Under the pieces are notes generated by a model. It was not told the DNA's origin. It did not search any database and worked only from the letters and a program-made list of their open reading frames with translations. Shown here piece by piece: positions 48,087 to 57,610 of a DNA stretch of 64,000 nt. Numbering within the stretch: the first letter of the stretch is position 1; each line of letters starts with the position of its first letter. Made by a program: the position numbers and the translations under genes. The stretch is from Mycolicibacter sp. MU0083 (GTDB lineage: Bacteria; Actinomycetota; Actinomycetes; Mycobacteriales; Mycobacteriaceae), in the NCBI RefSeq assembly GCF_963378075.1, contig NZ_OY726394.1:992001-1056000 (forward strand), read 5' to 3'.

Positions 48087-49040
48087 ATGATGGCAGTGAT
48101 CAATCGCGTCACCAGCATCGACCCTGCCGCTCGGGTTCGGCCCGAGGTGATGGCCCAATTTCGTCGGCACTCCGGCAGCGTGCTGTCGGGCCTGTTCGGT
48201 GCCGCGGCATTCGACGAGGTGGCGTTGGTACCGGTGGCGGCCGCGGTGGACAAGACCGGGCGTTTCGAGCGCAACTTCACCGACCGCGCCATCCGCAGCG
48301 GATTCTCTGCGCTGCTTGCCATCTGGGGAGACGCCGAGGACCGCGCCGCCGAAGGCGAACGCCTCAAGCGGATGCACCGCGACGTGCACGGCCACGGCAA
48401 AGGGGACTTCGCCGATGTGCGCTACAGCGCGCTGAATCCACGCCTGTGGAACTGGATTGCCGTCAGCGGCATGTTCGTGACCCTCAATTCGTTCACCCCG
48501 GTCACCGGAATCAAATGGAATGACGCCGAGCAGGAGGCGGCCTACCAGCAACTGGTCGAGGCATTCCGCGCGCTCGAGCTGCCCGGCAAGGCCGGCAAGT
48601 TCCCTGCGACCTACGCCGAGGCCGTCGAATACTACGACCGGATGGTGCAGACCGACCTGGCGGCCAACCCGTTCTTGGATCGGGTCACCGCGGGTCTGGG
48701 CAAGCTGCCGCTGCCGTCGGCGCTGCCCGCCCCGGTACGGGCCGCAGCGGGGCCATTGTGGTCGGTCGTCAGCGCGGGGGCTGGCCGCGTGGTGAAGATC
48801 TGTTCGTTCGGGATCATGCATCCCGGGGTTCGGGAGCTGACCGGCTTCCGGTGGCAACCGCACCACGACGTCGAATTCAACTTCTACACCCAGCTGCTGC
48901 AGATGGCGTGGCGGGTTTTGCCTGATCGGGTGGTGCTTGTGCCGCTGGCCTACAACAGGTTGCAGTACGAGAAGCTGGTGAAGATGCACCGCTCGGTCGC
49001 ACTGGATTCCTTTGCACCACCCGGCTGCCCGATGGGATGA
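48087..49040 (+). CDS. Oxygenase MpaB family protein (DUF2236)
   Basis: 317 aa from ATG 48087, 8 nt after GAGGAGG. The upstream GTG at 48060 lies within the promoter palindrome and is rejected. The DUF2236 pattern is visible: RFERNFTDRAIRSGFSALLAIWGD, MHRDVHGHG and WIAVSGMFVTLNSF, with conserved Arg and His likely to hold a haem or metal. Members include latex-clearing protein and MpaB oxygenases. Its substrate is unknown. Controlled by the palindromic promoter and next to a TetR gene. Confidence 0.85.
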   Translation: MMAVINRVTSIDPAARVRPEVMAQFRRHSGSVLSGLFGAAAFDEVALVPVAAAVDKTGRFERNFTDRAIRSGFSALLAIWGDAEDRAAEGERLKRMHRDVHGHGKGDFADVRYSALNPRLWNWIAVSGMFVTLNSFTPVTGIKWNDAEQEAAYQQLVEAFRALELPGKAGKFPATYAEAVEYYDRMVQTDLAANPFLDRVTAGLGKLPLPSALPAPVRAAAGPLWSVVSAGAGRVVKICSFGIMHPGVRELTGFRWQPHHDVEFNFYTQLLQMAWRVLPDRVVLVPLAYNRLQYEKLVKMHRSVALDSFAPPGCPMG

Positions 49041-49053
49041 CACACTGGTGCCG

Positions 49054-49641
49054 ATGACATCGCGACGCAGTACCGCGAGCCCAGCTGAGCAGGAGGCGGC
49101 CATCCTCAAAGCTGCCGCCGAGGAAGTCGGGCTGGTCGGTGTGGGCCGCGCCAGCCTTGATGTCATCGCCCGCCAGGCGGGGGTCAGCCGCAGTACCTTG
49201 TACCGGCGCTTCCCGACTCGCGACGCATTGATCACCGAGCTCGGCCGCCGAGCCTTCGACAACGCGATGCTTCAGCTGCGCACCGTTGCGGTGGACTCTG
49301 GGCCGAAGAACGCTGCGGTCGCGGCGTTTCGCGCCGGATTGCGGCTGCTGACCACCGATCCGGTCGTGCGAAAGCTGCTCCGGCTTGACGCCGGTGTACC
49401 GATGATGGCCGGGATGTACCAGGAGGCCGAAGCATTCCTGGACAGCGCGTCGAGCGCGATGGCCAAGGCGCTACGCGCGGCCGGGGCCACCATGCCCGAC
49501 GCGGACTTGGTGGCCGCCGCCGAATTGCATGTGCGCCTGGCTGCATCGATCGCCCAGGTGTCGACGTCGGTGCTCGACCCGGCCGACGACCAGGCGGTCA
49601 GCGCTTACGCGAATAAGTATCTGGCGCCACTGGTCTGGTAG
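49054..49641 (+). CDS. TetR/AcrR family regulator
   Basis: 195 aa. The N-terminal HTH covers residues about 11-57 (EAAILKAAAEEVGLVGVGRASLDVIARQAGVSRSTLYRRFPTRDALI), with canonical STLYRRF recognition helix. The C-terminal ligand domain is helical. It lies 13 nt after the MpaB-like gene and is probably co-transcribed, giving autoregulation through the upstream palindrome. Its 3' end overlaps the convergent MFS gene by 44 nt. Confidence 0.9.
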   Translation: MTSRRSTASPAEQEAAILKAAAEEVGLVGVGRASLDVIARQAGVSRSTLYRRFPTRDALITELGRRAFDNAMLQLRTVAVDSGPKNAAVAAFRAGLRLLTTDPVVRKLLRLDAGVPMMAGMYQEAEAFLDSASSAMAKALRAAGATMPDADLVAAAELHVRLAASIAQVSTSVLDPADDQAVSAYANKYLAPLVW

Positions 49642-50947
49642 CCGCTGGGGCGGAACCGAGCCGCAGAACAACGGCTGCCGAGGCCAGCGAGAATGCCCCG
49701 ACCACCCACAGTGCGGCCTTGCCGTCGCCGGTCAGGTCCGTCAGCCAACCCGTGACGTAGGGCCCCCCGAAACCGCTGATGTTGCCCAGCGAGTTGATCA
49801 AGGCGATGCCACCGGCCGCCGCGGTCCCGGTCAGGAAAGTCGAGGGCAGCGCCCAGAAGACCGGCATGGCGCACATGATCGAGCACGTCGTCAACGTGAT
49901 CGCGACCATCGCCAGATACGGGTTGGCCATGTACAGCGCCGCCGGAATACACACCCCGCCGATGATCGCCGGGATCGCTACATGCCAGACGCGTTCGCCC
50001 GTCCGGTCGGCGTGGCGAGCCCAGGGCACCATCACGGCCGCGGCGATGGCGTAGGGAATGGCGGTCACCAGACCGCGCCCGATGATGCTCAGGTGGCTGC
50101 CGTACTGCTGCTGAAATCCCGCGATGATGGTCGGCAGGAAGAATCCAACGGCGTACAGCCCGTAGACGATCCCGAAGTAGATGAACGCCAGCGCCAGGAT
50201 CCTGGGGTGGCTGAGCGCCTTGCGCAGCGGCCAGTGCTGACCGGCCTCGGCCGCCGCACGCTCGTCGGCCAACGTGGTTTCCAGCCATTGCCGCTCGTCG
50301 GCGTCGAGCCAGTCGGCTTGAGCTGGGCGATCGGTCAGGTAGAGCCAGCAGACGAACGCCAGCACAATGGCCGGCAGCCCCTCGACCAGGAACATGAACC
50401 GCCAGCCGGCCAGGCCGAACACGCCGTGGCCCCAATCGATGACGAGTGCGGACAGGGTGGAGCCGATGGCCGTGGACACCGGCACCGACACCATGAACAG
50501 CGAGACCGCCCGGGATCGGTGCTTCTCCGGGAACCAGAACGTCAGGTACAGGATGATGCCCGGGAAGAAGCCGGCTTCGGCTACGCCCAGTAGGAACCGC
50601 AGTGCGACGAGCGTCGCTGCGTTGGGCACGAAAGCGATTGCGGTGCTGACGATTCCCCAGGTCAACATGATGCGGGCCAGCCAGCGTCGACCGCCAAACT
50701 TATGCAGGGCGATGTTGCTGGGTATCTCCAGCAACAGGTAGCCGAAGAAGAAGATCCCCGACGCGAACCCGAACGTGGTGGCGGTCAGGCCGAGTTCGGC
50801 GTTCATCCCGTTGGGCCCGGCGAAGCCGATGTTGACCCGGTCCAGGTAGTTGACGAAGAACAGCAGCGCCAGGAACGGGATGAGCCGACGAGAGACTTTC
50901 GCCAGTGTCACCCGGCCCAGCGCCGCCGCGGCGGGGTCAGCGTTCAT
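49598..50947 (-). CDS. MFS transporter, anion:cation symporter type
   Basis: 449 aa, 12 membrane helices in two sets of six with a central cytosolic loop. The ACS-family signature is NYLDRVNIGFAGPNGM, followed by GYLLLEIPSNIALHKFGGRRWLARIMLTWG. Such permeases take up organic acids (phthalate, 4-hydroxyphenylacetate, hexuronates). 15 nt downstream of fum on the same strand, so partial co-transcription is possible. Convergent with tetR, overlapping it by 44 nt. Confidence 0.9.
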   Translation of the reverse strand: MNADPAAAALGRVTLAKVSRRLIPFLALLFFVNYLDRVNIGFAGPNGMNAELGLTATTFGFASGIFFFGYLLLEIPSNIALHKFGGRRWLARIMLTWGIVSTAIAFVPNAATLVALRFLLGVAEAGFFPGIILYLTFWFPEKHRSRAVSLFMVSVPVSTAIGSTLSALVIDWGHGVFGLAGWRFMFLVEGLPAIVLAFVCWLYLTDRPAQADWLDADERQWLETTLADERAAAEAGQHWPLRKALSHPRILALAFIYFGIVYGLYAVGFFLPTIIAGFQQQYGSHLSIIGRGLVTAIPYAIAAAVMVPWARHADRTGERVWHVAIPAIIGGVCIPAALYMANPYLAMVAITLTTCSIMCAMPVFWALPSTFLTGTAAAGGIALINSLGNISGFGGPYVTGWLTDLTGDGKAALWVVGAFSLASAAVVLRLGSAPAATRPVAPDTYSRKR

Positions 50948-50962
50948 CCGCGGCCTGGCGGA

Positions 50963-52357
50963 TTAGTCCTTCACCTTGGCCATGGCCAGCACGTCGAGGC
51001 GCTTGTCCAGCTCGGCCTCCGACAGGTTGTCGCCGATCAGGCCGCGGTCGATCACGGTCTGGCGAATCGTCTTGCGCTCCTTGAGGGCCTGCTTGGCCAC
51101 CGCGGCGGCCTCCTCGTAGCCGATCGCGGAGTTCAGCGGCGTCACGATCGACGGGCTGGACTCGGCCAGCTCACGCAGGTGCTCCTCGTTGGCGACCAGC
51201 CCGACGATGCAGCGCTCGGCGAACAGACGCGAGACGTTGGACAGCAGCGTGAACGACTCCAGCATGTTGCGCGCCATCATCGGGATGTAGACGTTGAGCT
51301 CGAAGGCACCGTTGCCGCCGCCCCAGGCGATGGCCGCGTCGTTGCCGATCACCTGCGCCGCCACCTGGGTGACCGCCTCGGGCAGAACGGGGTTCACCTT
51401 GCCCGGCATGATCGAGCTGCCCGGCTGCAGGTCCGGCAGCTGGATCTCGGCCAGGCCGGTCAGCGGGCCCGACCCCATCCAGCGGATGTCGTTGGCGATC
51501 TTGGTCAGCGACACCGCGATGGTGCGCAGCGCGCCCGATGCCTCGACCAGGCCGTCGCGCGCCGCCTGGGCCTCGAACGAGTTGGCGGCGGTACGCAGTT
51601 CGGTGATCCCGGTCTCGGCGACCAGCACCTCGACCACCTTGGCGCCGAAGCCGTCCGGGGCGTTCAGGCCGGTGCCGACGGCGGTGCCGCCGATCGCCAG
51701 CTCACCCAGGCGGGGCAGGGTGGCCTGCACACGCTCGATGCCGGCAGCGATCTGGCGGGCGTAGCCGGAGAACTCCTGACCCAGGGTGACCGGGACGGCG
51801 TCCATCAGGTGGGTGCGGCCCGACTTCACCACGGTGCGCCACTGCGCGGCCTTGGCGGCCAGCGCGTCGTGCAGCACCTGCAGCGACGGAATCAGGTGGC
51901 GCACGGCGGCTTCGGTGGCCGCGATGTGGGTGGCGGTCGGGAAGGTGTCGTTGGACGACTGCGACATGTTCACGTCGTCGTTGGGGTGCACCGTCACGCC
52001 GGCCGCGGCGGCGATCGAGGCGATCACCTCATTGGTGTTCATGTTCGAGCTGGTGCCCGAGCCGGTCTGGAACACGTCGATGGGGAACTGGTCGTCGTGC
52101 TTGCCGTCGGCGATCTCGGCGGCGGCGGCCTTGATGGCGGCGGCCTTGGCAGGGTCCAGCAGGCCCAGGTCGGCGTTCACCTGCGCGCAGGCGCTCTTGA
52201 GCAGGCCCAGGGCCCGGATCTGAGTGCGCTCCAGGCCACGCCCGGAGATCGGGAAGTTCTCCACCGCGCGCTGGGTCTGGGCGCGCCACAGTGCGGTCAC
52301 CGGCACCCGGACCTCGCCCATGGTGTCGTGTTCGATGCGGTATTCGATCTCGCTCAT
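50963..52357 (-). CDS. fum: Fumarate hydratase class II Fum
   Basis: 464 aa from ATG 52357. The superfamily signature [11 protein letters not shown] near 315 carries the catalytic serine, and the substrate-site segments [22 protein letters not shown] and [11 protein letters not shown] are complete. It interconverts fumarate and malate in the TCA cycle as an iron-free tetramer. Lies 41 nt after glpX on the same strand, as in H37Rv. Confidence 0.95.
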   Translation of the reverse strand: MSEIEYRIEHDTMGEVRVPVTALWRAQTQRAVENFPISGRGLERTQIRALGLLKSACAQVNADLGLLDPAKAAAIKAAAAEIADGKHDDQFPIDVFQTGSGTSSNMNTNEVIASIAAAAGVTVHPNDDVNMSQSSNDTFPTATHIAATEAAVRHLIPSLQVLHDALAAKAAQWRTVVKSGRTHLMDAVPVTLGQEFSGYARQIAAGIERVQATLPRLGELAIGGTAVGTGLNAPDGFGAKVVEVLVAETGITELRTAANSFEAQAARDGLVEASGALRTIAVSLTKIANDIRWMGSGPLTGLAEIQLPDLQPGSSIMPGKVNPVLPEAVTQVAAQVIGNDAAIAWGGGNGAFELNVYIPMMARNMLESFTLLSNVSRLFAERCIVGLVANEEHLRELAESSPSIVTPLNSAIGYEEAAAVAKQALKERKTIRQTVIDRGLIGDNLSEAELDKRLDVLAMAKVKD

Positions 52358-52398
52358 AGCTGTGCAGTCCTCGCTGATGCTTGTTTCGACGGGTCCGG

Positions 52399-53439
52399 TT
52401 AGGGCAGGGGATAGGCGGCGTGGGCGTCGCCGGTGAAGTCGACGGCCGAGTACTCGTTGAGCTTCGACAGCCGGTGGTAGGCCTCGATCATCCGGACGGT
52501 GCCGGACTTCGACCGCATGACGATCGACTGGGTGGTGCAGCCGCCGGGGTAGTAGCGCACACCCTTGAGCAGATCGCCGTCGGTGACGCCGGTGGCGCAG
52601 AAGAACACGTTCTCGCCGGAGACCAGATCCTCGGTGGTCAGCACCTGATCCAAGTCGTAGCCGGCATCCAGTGCCTTCTGCCGTTCGGCGTCGTCGGTGG
52701 GTGCCAGCTGGGCCTGGATCGCCCCGCCCATGCAGCGGATCGCCGCGGCGGCGATGATGCCCTCCGGGGTCCCGCCGATCCCGGCCAGCATGTCGGTACC
52801 GGAGTCCGGCCGGCACGCCGAGATGGCCCCGGCCACGTCACCGTCGGTGATCAGCCGGATACGCGCACCGGTGGCCCGCACGTCTTCGATGAGCTTGGCG
52901 TGCCGCGGGCGGTCGAGGATGCAGACCGTCATATCGCGGGCGGAGAGGTTCTTGACCTTGGCGACCGCGGCGATGTTCTCGGCGATCGGCTTGGTGATGT
53001 CCAGGACGTGTGCAGCCTCGGGGCCGACGGCGATCTTGTTCATGTAGAACACCGCCGACGGGTCGAACATCGCACCGCGCTCGGCCACCGCCAGCACCGA
53101 GATCGCGTTGGGCATGCCCTTGCTCATCAGCGTGGTGCCGTCGATCGGGTCGACCGCGAAGTCGCATTCGGGGCCGTCGCCGTTGCCCACGTCCTCGCCG
53201 TTGTAGAGCATCGGCGCGTGGTCCTTCTCGCCCTCGCCGATCACCACCACGCCGCGCATGGACACCGAGTTCACCAGTTCACGCATCGCGTCGACGGCCG
53301 CGCCGTCGCCGCCTTCCTTGTCGCCGCGGCCCACCCAGCGGCCGGCGGCCATAGCACCGGCCTCAGTCACCCGCACCAGCTCCAAAGCCAGGTTGCGGTC
53401 CGGAGCTTCACGTCGCGTCGGTCCCGTCATGCCAGTCAC
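52399..53439 (-). CDS. glpX: Class II fructose-1,6-bisphosphatase GlpX
   Basis: 346 aa from GTG 53439 (ATG 53430 gives 343 aa). The Li-sensitive phosphatase motif DPIDGTT is at 97-103, with upstream metal-binding VIGEGEKD near 67 and the later GIGGTPEG. It is the gluconeogenic phosphatase of mycobacteria. First gene of the glpX-fum pair. Divergent from the DUF4245 gene. Confidence 0.95.
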   Translation of the reverse strand: MTGMTGPTRREAPDRNLALELVRVTEAGAMAAGRWVGRGDKEGGDGAAVDAMRELVNSVSMRGVVVIGEGEKDHAPMLYNGEDVGNGDGPECDFAVDPIDGTTLMSKGMPNAISVLAVAERGAMFDPSAVFYMNKIAVGPEAAHVLDITKPIAENIAAVAKVKNLSARDMTVCILDRPRHAKLIEDVRATGARIRLITDGDVAGAISACRPDSGTDMLAGIGGTPEGIIAAAAIRCMGGAIQAQLAPTDDAERQKALDAGYDLDQVLTTEDLVSGENVFFCATGVTDGDLLKGVRYYPGGCTTQSIVMRSKSGTVRMIEAYHRLSKLNEYSAVDFTGDAHAAYPLP

Positions 53440-53495
53440 GGCTGATGATTCTCCCAGAGCCGGATCGGCACCGATGAGCTGGGATACTGGCTCCC

Positions 53496-54122
53496 GTGAC
53501 CACCGAGCCCCAACCCGCCCCGCGGCCCGCCAAACCGCGCGTTCTGCACGACGGCCGAGACATGTTCTGGTCGATCATTCCGCTGGTCCTGGCCTGCCTT
53601 GCGCTGGCCGGCCTGGCCGGGACCTGCGCATTCCGGCCGGGCGGCATCACCGCAGGCCCGGTGCCGTCCTACGACGCCGCCGTCGCACTGAAGGCCGACG
53701 CGCAGACGCTCGGGTTCCCGGTCCGGCTGCCGCAGCTGCCCGACGGCTGGCAACCCAATTCCGGTTCTCGCGGCAGCATCACCGACGGGCGCGCCGGGGA
53801 TTCGGGGCAGCGGTTGCGGGCGGTGACGTCGCGGGTCGGCTACATCAGCCCCGGCGGAATGTATGTCAGCCTGACCCAGAGCAACGCCGACGAGGTTCCC
53901 CTGGTCGCCTCGATCCAGCCGAGCCTGCGGCCCACCGGTGCCGAGGACGTCGACGGCACCCGCTGGGTGGTCTACCAGGGCGACGGCGACGCGGTGTGGA
54001 CCACCCGTCTGACCGGCAAGACCGGCGCCGCCCAGTTGGCCATCAGCAGCGCCGGCGGACCCGAACTGTTCCGCACGCTGGCCGCCGCGGTGCAGTCGCA
54101 GCCGCCGTTACCCGTCCGCTGA
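53496..54122 (+). CDS. DUF4245 membrane-anchored protein (Rv1100-like)
   Basis: 208 aa. A short Pro-rich cytosolic start, one membrane helix ([20 protein letters not shown], about 23-42) and an extracytoplasmic domain without cysteines. This is the actinobacterial DUF4245 family, conserved beside glpX and of unknown function. Its 3' end overlaps the convergent AI-2E gene by 15 nt. Confidence 0.87.
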   Translation: MTTEPQPAPRPAKPRVLHDGRDMFWSIIPLVLACLALAGLAGTCAFRPGGITAGPVPSYDAAVALKADAQTLGFPVRLPQLPDGWQPNSGSRGSITDGRAGDSGQRLRAVTSRVGYISPGGMYVSLTQSNADEVPLVASIQPSLRPTGAEDVDGTRWVVYQGDGDAVWTTRLTGKTGAAQLAISSAGGPELFRTLAAAVQSQPPLPVR

Positions 54123-55184
54123 CGGTTCGGCGGCGGAGAACGCCTGAAGGTACACCTCGATGGTGGTGACGATGACGATCATCAGCACCGGGCCGATAAC
54201 GATGCCCCAGAACCCGAACATGCCGATCCCGGCGAAGACGGCCAGCATCATCAGGGCAGGATTGAGTCGGGCGTCGCGCGGCACCAGCACCGGGCGCAGG
54301 AAGTTGTCGATGTTGGTCACCACGATCAGGTGGAAAAAGAAGACGAACAGGCCGCCCGGGATATTGCCGAACAGCGCCATACCGATGCCGAACGGCATGG
54401 TCAGGATGCCGGCGCCCAGCGGGATGATCGACATCGCGGTGAGCAGAATCGCGATGACGAAGAACCCTTCGTGGAATCCGGCGATGTAGATGGATCCGGC
54501 GGCCGTCACGCCCTGGCAGAACGCGATGACGAACTGGCCGCCGACGGTGCCGCGCACCATCGAGCCCATCTTGGCCAGGTAGAGGTCGGTGACCTCGGCG
54601 CCGAGCGGGTTGAGCCGGCGGACCAGCGTGTGCACCTCGTCGCGGTGGGTCAGCAGCGCCAGGAACACGTACAAGAAGATGATCGCCGCGGTGATCGCAC
54701 CCGCAGCGCCGCCGACCGCGCCCTGCAGCACATGCAGCAGTAGCTCACCGCCCTTCTGCGCCACCGTGACCATCGACTGCCGCAGCGACTCCATGGTCAG
54801 CTCGACGTGCACGAACGGCACTCGCGCCAGCAGGCCGTTGACGAATTTCAGGGCCTTGTCGCCTAGTGCGTTGGGGTCGGTGGCCTGTACCCATTCGGCG
54901 ACCTCACCGGCGGTGCGGGTGATCTGGGCGACGGCCAGAAACACCGACAACCCGATCGGGACGATCACCGCCACCAGGGCCGCCAGCAGGGTGCCGGCGG
55001 ATGCCAGGCCGGTGGGCAATCGGCGGTCGAGCAGCCGGAACAACGGCGTGAACAGGTACGCGCCGACCGCGGCCACCACGATCAGGACGAAATAGCTGCG
55101 CAGAAAGTACGCCCCGAACACCAGCGCGAGCACGGTGAAGACCGCGAGGGCTCGCCGCTGGGTCGGGGTGAACTCGGCGTTCAT
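54108..55184 (-). CDS. AI-2E transporter family membrane protein (Rv1101c-like)
   Basis: 358 aa from ATG 55184, which overlaps the upstream stop (ATGA). About seven or eight helices arranged as N-terminal pair, a soluble helical segment (GEVAEWVQ...MESLRQSMVTVAQKG), then a C-terminal set with LNPLGAEVTDLYLAKMG and the family motif NIDNFLRPVLV. Family members export autoinducer-2 or act as Na+/H+ antiporters; which applies here is not evident. Confidence 0.88.
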   Translation of the reverse strand: MNAEFTPTQRRALAVFTVLALVFGAYFLRSYFVLIVVAAVGAYLFTPLFRLLDRRLPTGLASAGTLLAALVAVIVPIGLSVFLAVAQITRTAGEVAEWVQATDPNALGDKALKFVNGLLARVPFVHVELTMESLRQSMVTVAQKGGELLLHVLQGAVGGAAGAITAAIIFLYVFLALLTHRDEVHTLVRRLNPLGAEVTDLYLAKMGSMVRGTVGGQFVIAFCQGVTAAGSIYIAGFHEGFFVIAILLTAMSIIPLGAGILTMPFGIGMALFGNIPGGLFVFFFHLIVVTNIDNFLRPVLVPRDARLNPALMMLAVFAGIGMFGFWGIVIGPVLMIVIVTTIEVYLQAFSAAEPSADG

Positions 55185-56230
55185 GGGCGCGGCTCGGCCC
55201 ATTTGTCGCGGATGGCCTGCCACGGATCGGCGTATTGCTTACCCGTGCCGTGGTAGGGGGAGCGGGTGCGCATCACCACGCGGGCCAGCGGCGCGACCAG
55301 GCGCAGCAGGTAGCGCAGTGGGCCGGTGCCCGCCGCGGTCTCGGCGACGAGGTCCGGCCAGGAATGGTGCTGGAAGCCGAGTGCCTCCTGGGCGCGGCTG
55401 GAGTCCATCCAGTCGGTGTTGAACCAGTCCCCATCACGCGCGGGGTCGCCCGGCAGGCCGGGCGGAACTCCGTTGACCAATCCCATCGCGTTGGCCATCG
55501 CGCGTGCGACATCGCCCTGGACGTGCCGGTGCGAGTCGTCGCCGCCGATCAGCAGGGTCTCCCCGACGACGGGTGCGGTGGTGGCCGCCACGAACGCCGA
55601 CGCGACATCACGGACGTCGACGGTCTGCAGTCGGCCGTCGGCGGGCAGCAACTGCTCGAAGTACATGTTGTCGAGCTTGGTGTAGGCGCCCAGGTCGGTG
55701 GTCATGACGCCGCCGAGTCGCAGGATCACCCAGTCCAGCGAGGATGCCCGGACCAGCTGCTCGGCCTGCAACTTGTGGTCGCCGTAGACATCGGCGGGGT
55801 TGGTCGGGGTATCGGCGGTCAGCACACCGTCGACGGTGTGCGGGTTGCGCGACCCGTAGACGGCGATGCTGGAGGCCTGCACGAACCGCGGCGGCTCGGA
55901 CTGGGTGGCGGCCGCGGCCAGCAGGTGCCCGGTGGCCTCGACGTTGACCCGGCGAGCCAGGTCGCGGCGGGTGTAGATGAACGGCGGGATCACCGCGGCC
56001 AGGTGGATGATGGCTGCGGGCCGCACGGCGCGCACCAGGGCGTCGACCGCCGCCGGATCGGTGAGATCGGCGTAGCGCACCTGCACCGAAGCGGGCAGGG
56101 CTGCCGCGGCTTTGCGGTTCTCGGGGATGTTCAGGTCGGTGGCGACGACGTTGCGGCCATCCGCCGCCAGTTGCTTCACCACCGCCGAACCGACCAGACC
56201 GAACGCACCGGTCACCAGCACCGTTTCCAC
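55181..56230 (-). CDS. NAD(P)-dependent epimerase/dehydratase (extended SDR)
   Basis: 349 aa. Rossmann motif GAFGLVG at 8-14. The catalytic pair appears as YGDHK in PADVYGDHKLQAE, with Ser in VQASSIAVYG, so the triad is intact. C-terminal substrate domain (GLVNGVPPGLPGD). Positioned between the 3-beta-HSD gene (14 nt) and the AI-2E gene (4-nt overlap), suggesting an operon. Substrate unknown. It may act on sterol- or sugar-derived molecules. Confidence 0.85.
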   Translation of the reverse strand: METVLVTGAFGLVGSAVVKQLAADGRNVVATDLNIPENRKAAAALPASVQVRYADLTDPAAVDALVRAVRPAAIIHLAAVIPPFIYTRRDLARRVNVEATGHLLAAAATQSEPPRFVQASSIAVYGSRNPHTVDGVLTADTPTNPADVYGDHKLQAEQLVRASSLDWVILRLGGVMTTDLGAYTKLDNMYFEQLLPADGRLQTVDVRDVASAFVAATTAPVVGETLLIGGDDSHRHVQGDVARAMANAMGLVNGVPPGLPGDPARDGDWFNTDWMDSSRAQEALGFQHHSWPDLVAETAAGTGPLRYLLRLVAPLARVVMRTRSPYHGTGKQYADPWQAIRDKWAEPRP

Positions 56231-56244
56231 TGGCAGCCCCCTGG

Positions 56245-57324
56245 CTAGCGCGCCTGCGCCTGAATCTGCTTGAACAGATCGAGATAGTAGGGCATGCAGT
56301 CGGCCATTGCCTGCTCCGTGGTGAACGGCGGTTCGTATCCCAGGTCCCGCCGGGCCTTCGCGATGGAGAAATAGTTGTCCAGGTAGACCCGCTCCACCGC
56401 GCCGGGCTCCAGCAGTGGCGGCATGATGCCGAACTTGAAGTGCAACTTCTGCCAGACCACCATCACGTCGCGGATCACCCGGCCCGGCAACCGCCGCGTC
56501 GGCCAGCGCTGCCCGCAGGCCTCCATCACCGGCCGGGCGAACTCGAACATGTTGATCGGGTCGTCGTCGTTGATGAAGTAGGCCTGCCCGGGCGCGCTGC
56601 CGCCGGGCACCAGGTGCTCGGCGGCCAGGATGAATCCGTGGATCAGGTTGTGCACGTAGGAGTTGTCGAGCTTGGCGCTCTCCTTGCCGATCAACACCTT
56701 GACGTGGCCGGCGACGACGCTCTCGAACAGCTTGCGGAACATGGTCTGGTCACCGGGGCCCCAGATGCCACTGGGCCGGATCGCGCAGGTCAGCATGCCC
56801 TGGCCGTCGGGGCCGCCGTTCTCGGCGAGCACGAACTTCTCCGCGACCACCTTGGTCTCGGTGTACAGGTCGTTGTACTTGGTGGTGTACGGCATCGTCT
56901 CGACACCGGGCGCGATCGATTTGCCGCCCATGATCACGCTGTTCGACGAGGTGTAGACGAATCGTTTGACGCCGGCCTGCTGTGCAGCCCGGACCAGATT
57001 CTTGGTGCCCTCGACGTTGACCCCGAAACTGCGGGCCCGCAGTTCTTCGGTGACCGACGGGCCGCCGGCCAGATCGATGACCGCGGCGGTGTGGAACACC
57101 GTGTCGATGTCGGCGACCGCGGTGGCCACGGTCTGCGGGTCGCAGATGTCGCCCTCGAGCGTCTCCAGATTGGGGTGCGCGTCCACGGTCGACGGCGCCC
57201 GGTCGAACGACCGGACCCGGTAGCCGCGCTCGAGCAGCGTCTTGACGAAGTTGGTGCCGACGAACCCGGAGCCGCCGGTGACCAATACCCGGCCGAGTTC
57301 AGTGGTCAGTGCTGGATCACCCAT
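56245..57324 (-). CDS. 3-beta-hydroxysteroid dehydrogenase (Rv1106c-like)
   Basis: 359 aa extended SDR. TGGSGFVG at 16-23 binds NAD, and the catalytic YTETK lies in NDLYTETKVVAEKF. 3-beta-HSD family features are the NVEGTKNLV and AIRPSGIWGPGD segments. The H37Rv homologue oxidises and isomerises cholesterol to cholestenone. The KSI-like protein at 28053 could take part in related chemistry, but that is speculation. Start at ATG 57324; an upstream extension is possible. Confidence 0.9.
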   Translation of the reverse strand: MGDPALTTELGRVLVTGGSGFVGTNFVKTLLERGYRVRSFDRAPSTVDAHPNLETLEGDICDPQTVATAVADIDTVFHTAAVIDLAGGPSVTEELRARSFGVNVEGTKNLVRAAQQAGVKRFVYTSSNSVIMGGKSIAPGVETMPYTTKYNDLYTETKVVAEKFVLAENGGPDGQGMLTCAIRPSGIWGPGDQTMFRKLFESVVAGHVKVLIGKESAKLDNSYVHNLIHGFILAAEHLVPGGSAPGQAYFINDDDPINMFEFARPVMEACGQRWPTRRLPGRVIRDVMVVWQKLHFKFGIMPPLLEPGAVERVYLDNYFSIAKARRDLGYEPPFTTEQAMADCMPYYLDLFKQIQAQAR

Positions 57325-57367
57325 CGGACGAGCATAACTGAACGTGTTCCAGTTTCTGACCGCGAAG

Positions 57368-57610
57368 TCAGTCTCCGGTGCTGTCCTCGGCGTCGGCCGC
57401 CAGAACTTCCTGCACCCGCAGTCGGGCGCCGGCCAGATGCTCCTCGCAGCGTTTGGCCAGCTGTTCGCCCCGCTCCCAGAGGTTCAGTGAGGCGTCGAGG
57501 TCCAGTCCGCCCTGCTCCAGACGCTGCACGACATCGATCAGTTCGTCACGGCACCGCTCGTAGCCCAATTCACTAACGGGTGTCACCGGATCGGCTTGCT
57601 CAGCTGCCAT
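57368..57610 (-). CDS. xseB: Exodeoxyribonuclease VII small subunit XseB
   Basis: 80 aa, the family length. Two-helix coiled-coil signature: [43 protein letters not shown]. It assembles on XseA to form exonuclease VII, which degrades single-stranded DNA from both ends. ATG 57610 overlaps the xseA stop by 11 nt. Confidence 0.95.
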   Translation of the reverse strand: MAAEQADPVTPVSELGYERCRDELIDVVQRLEQGGLDLDASLNLWERGEQLAKRCEEHLAGARLRVQEVLAADAEDSTGD

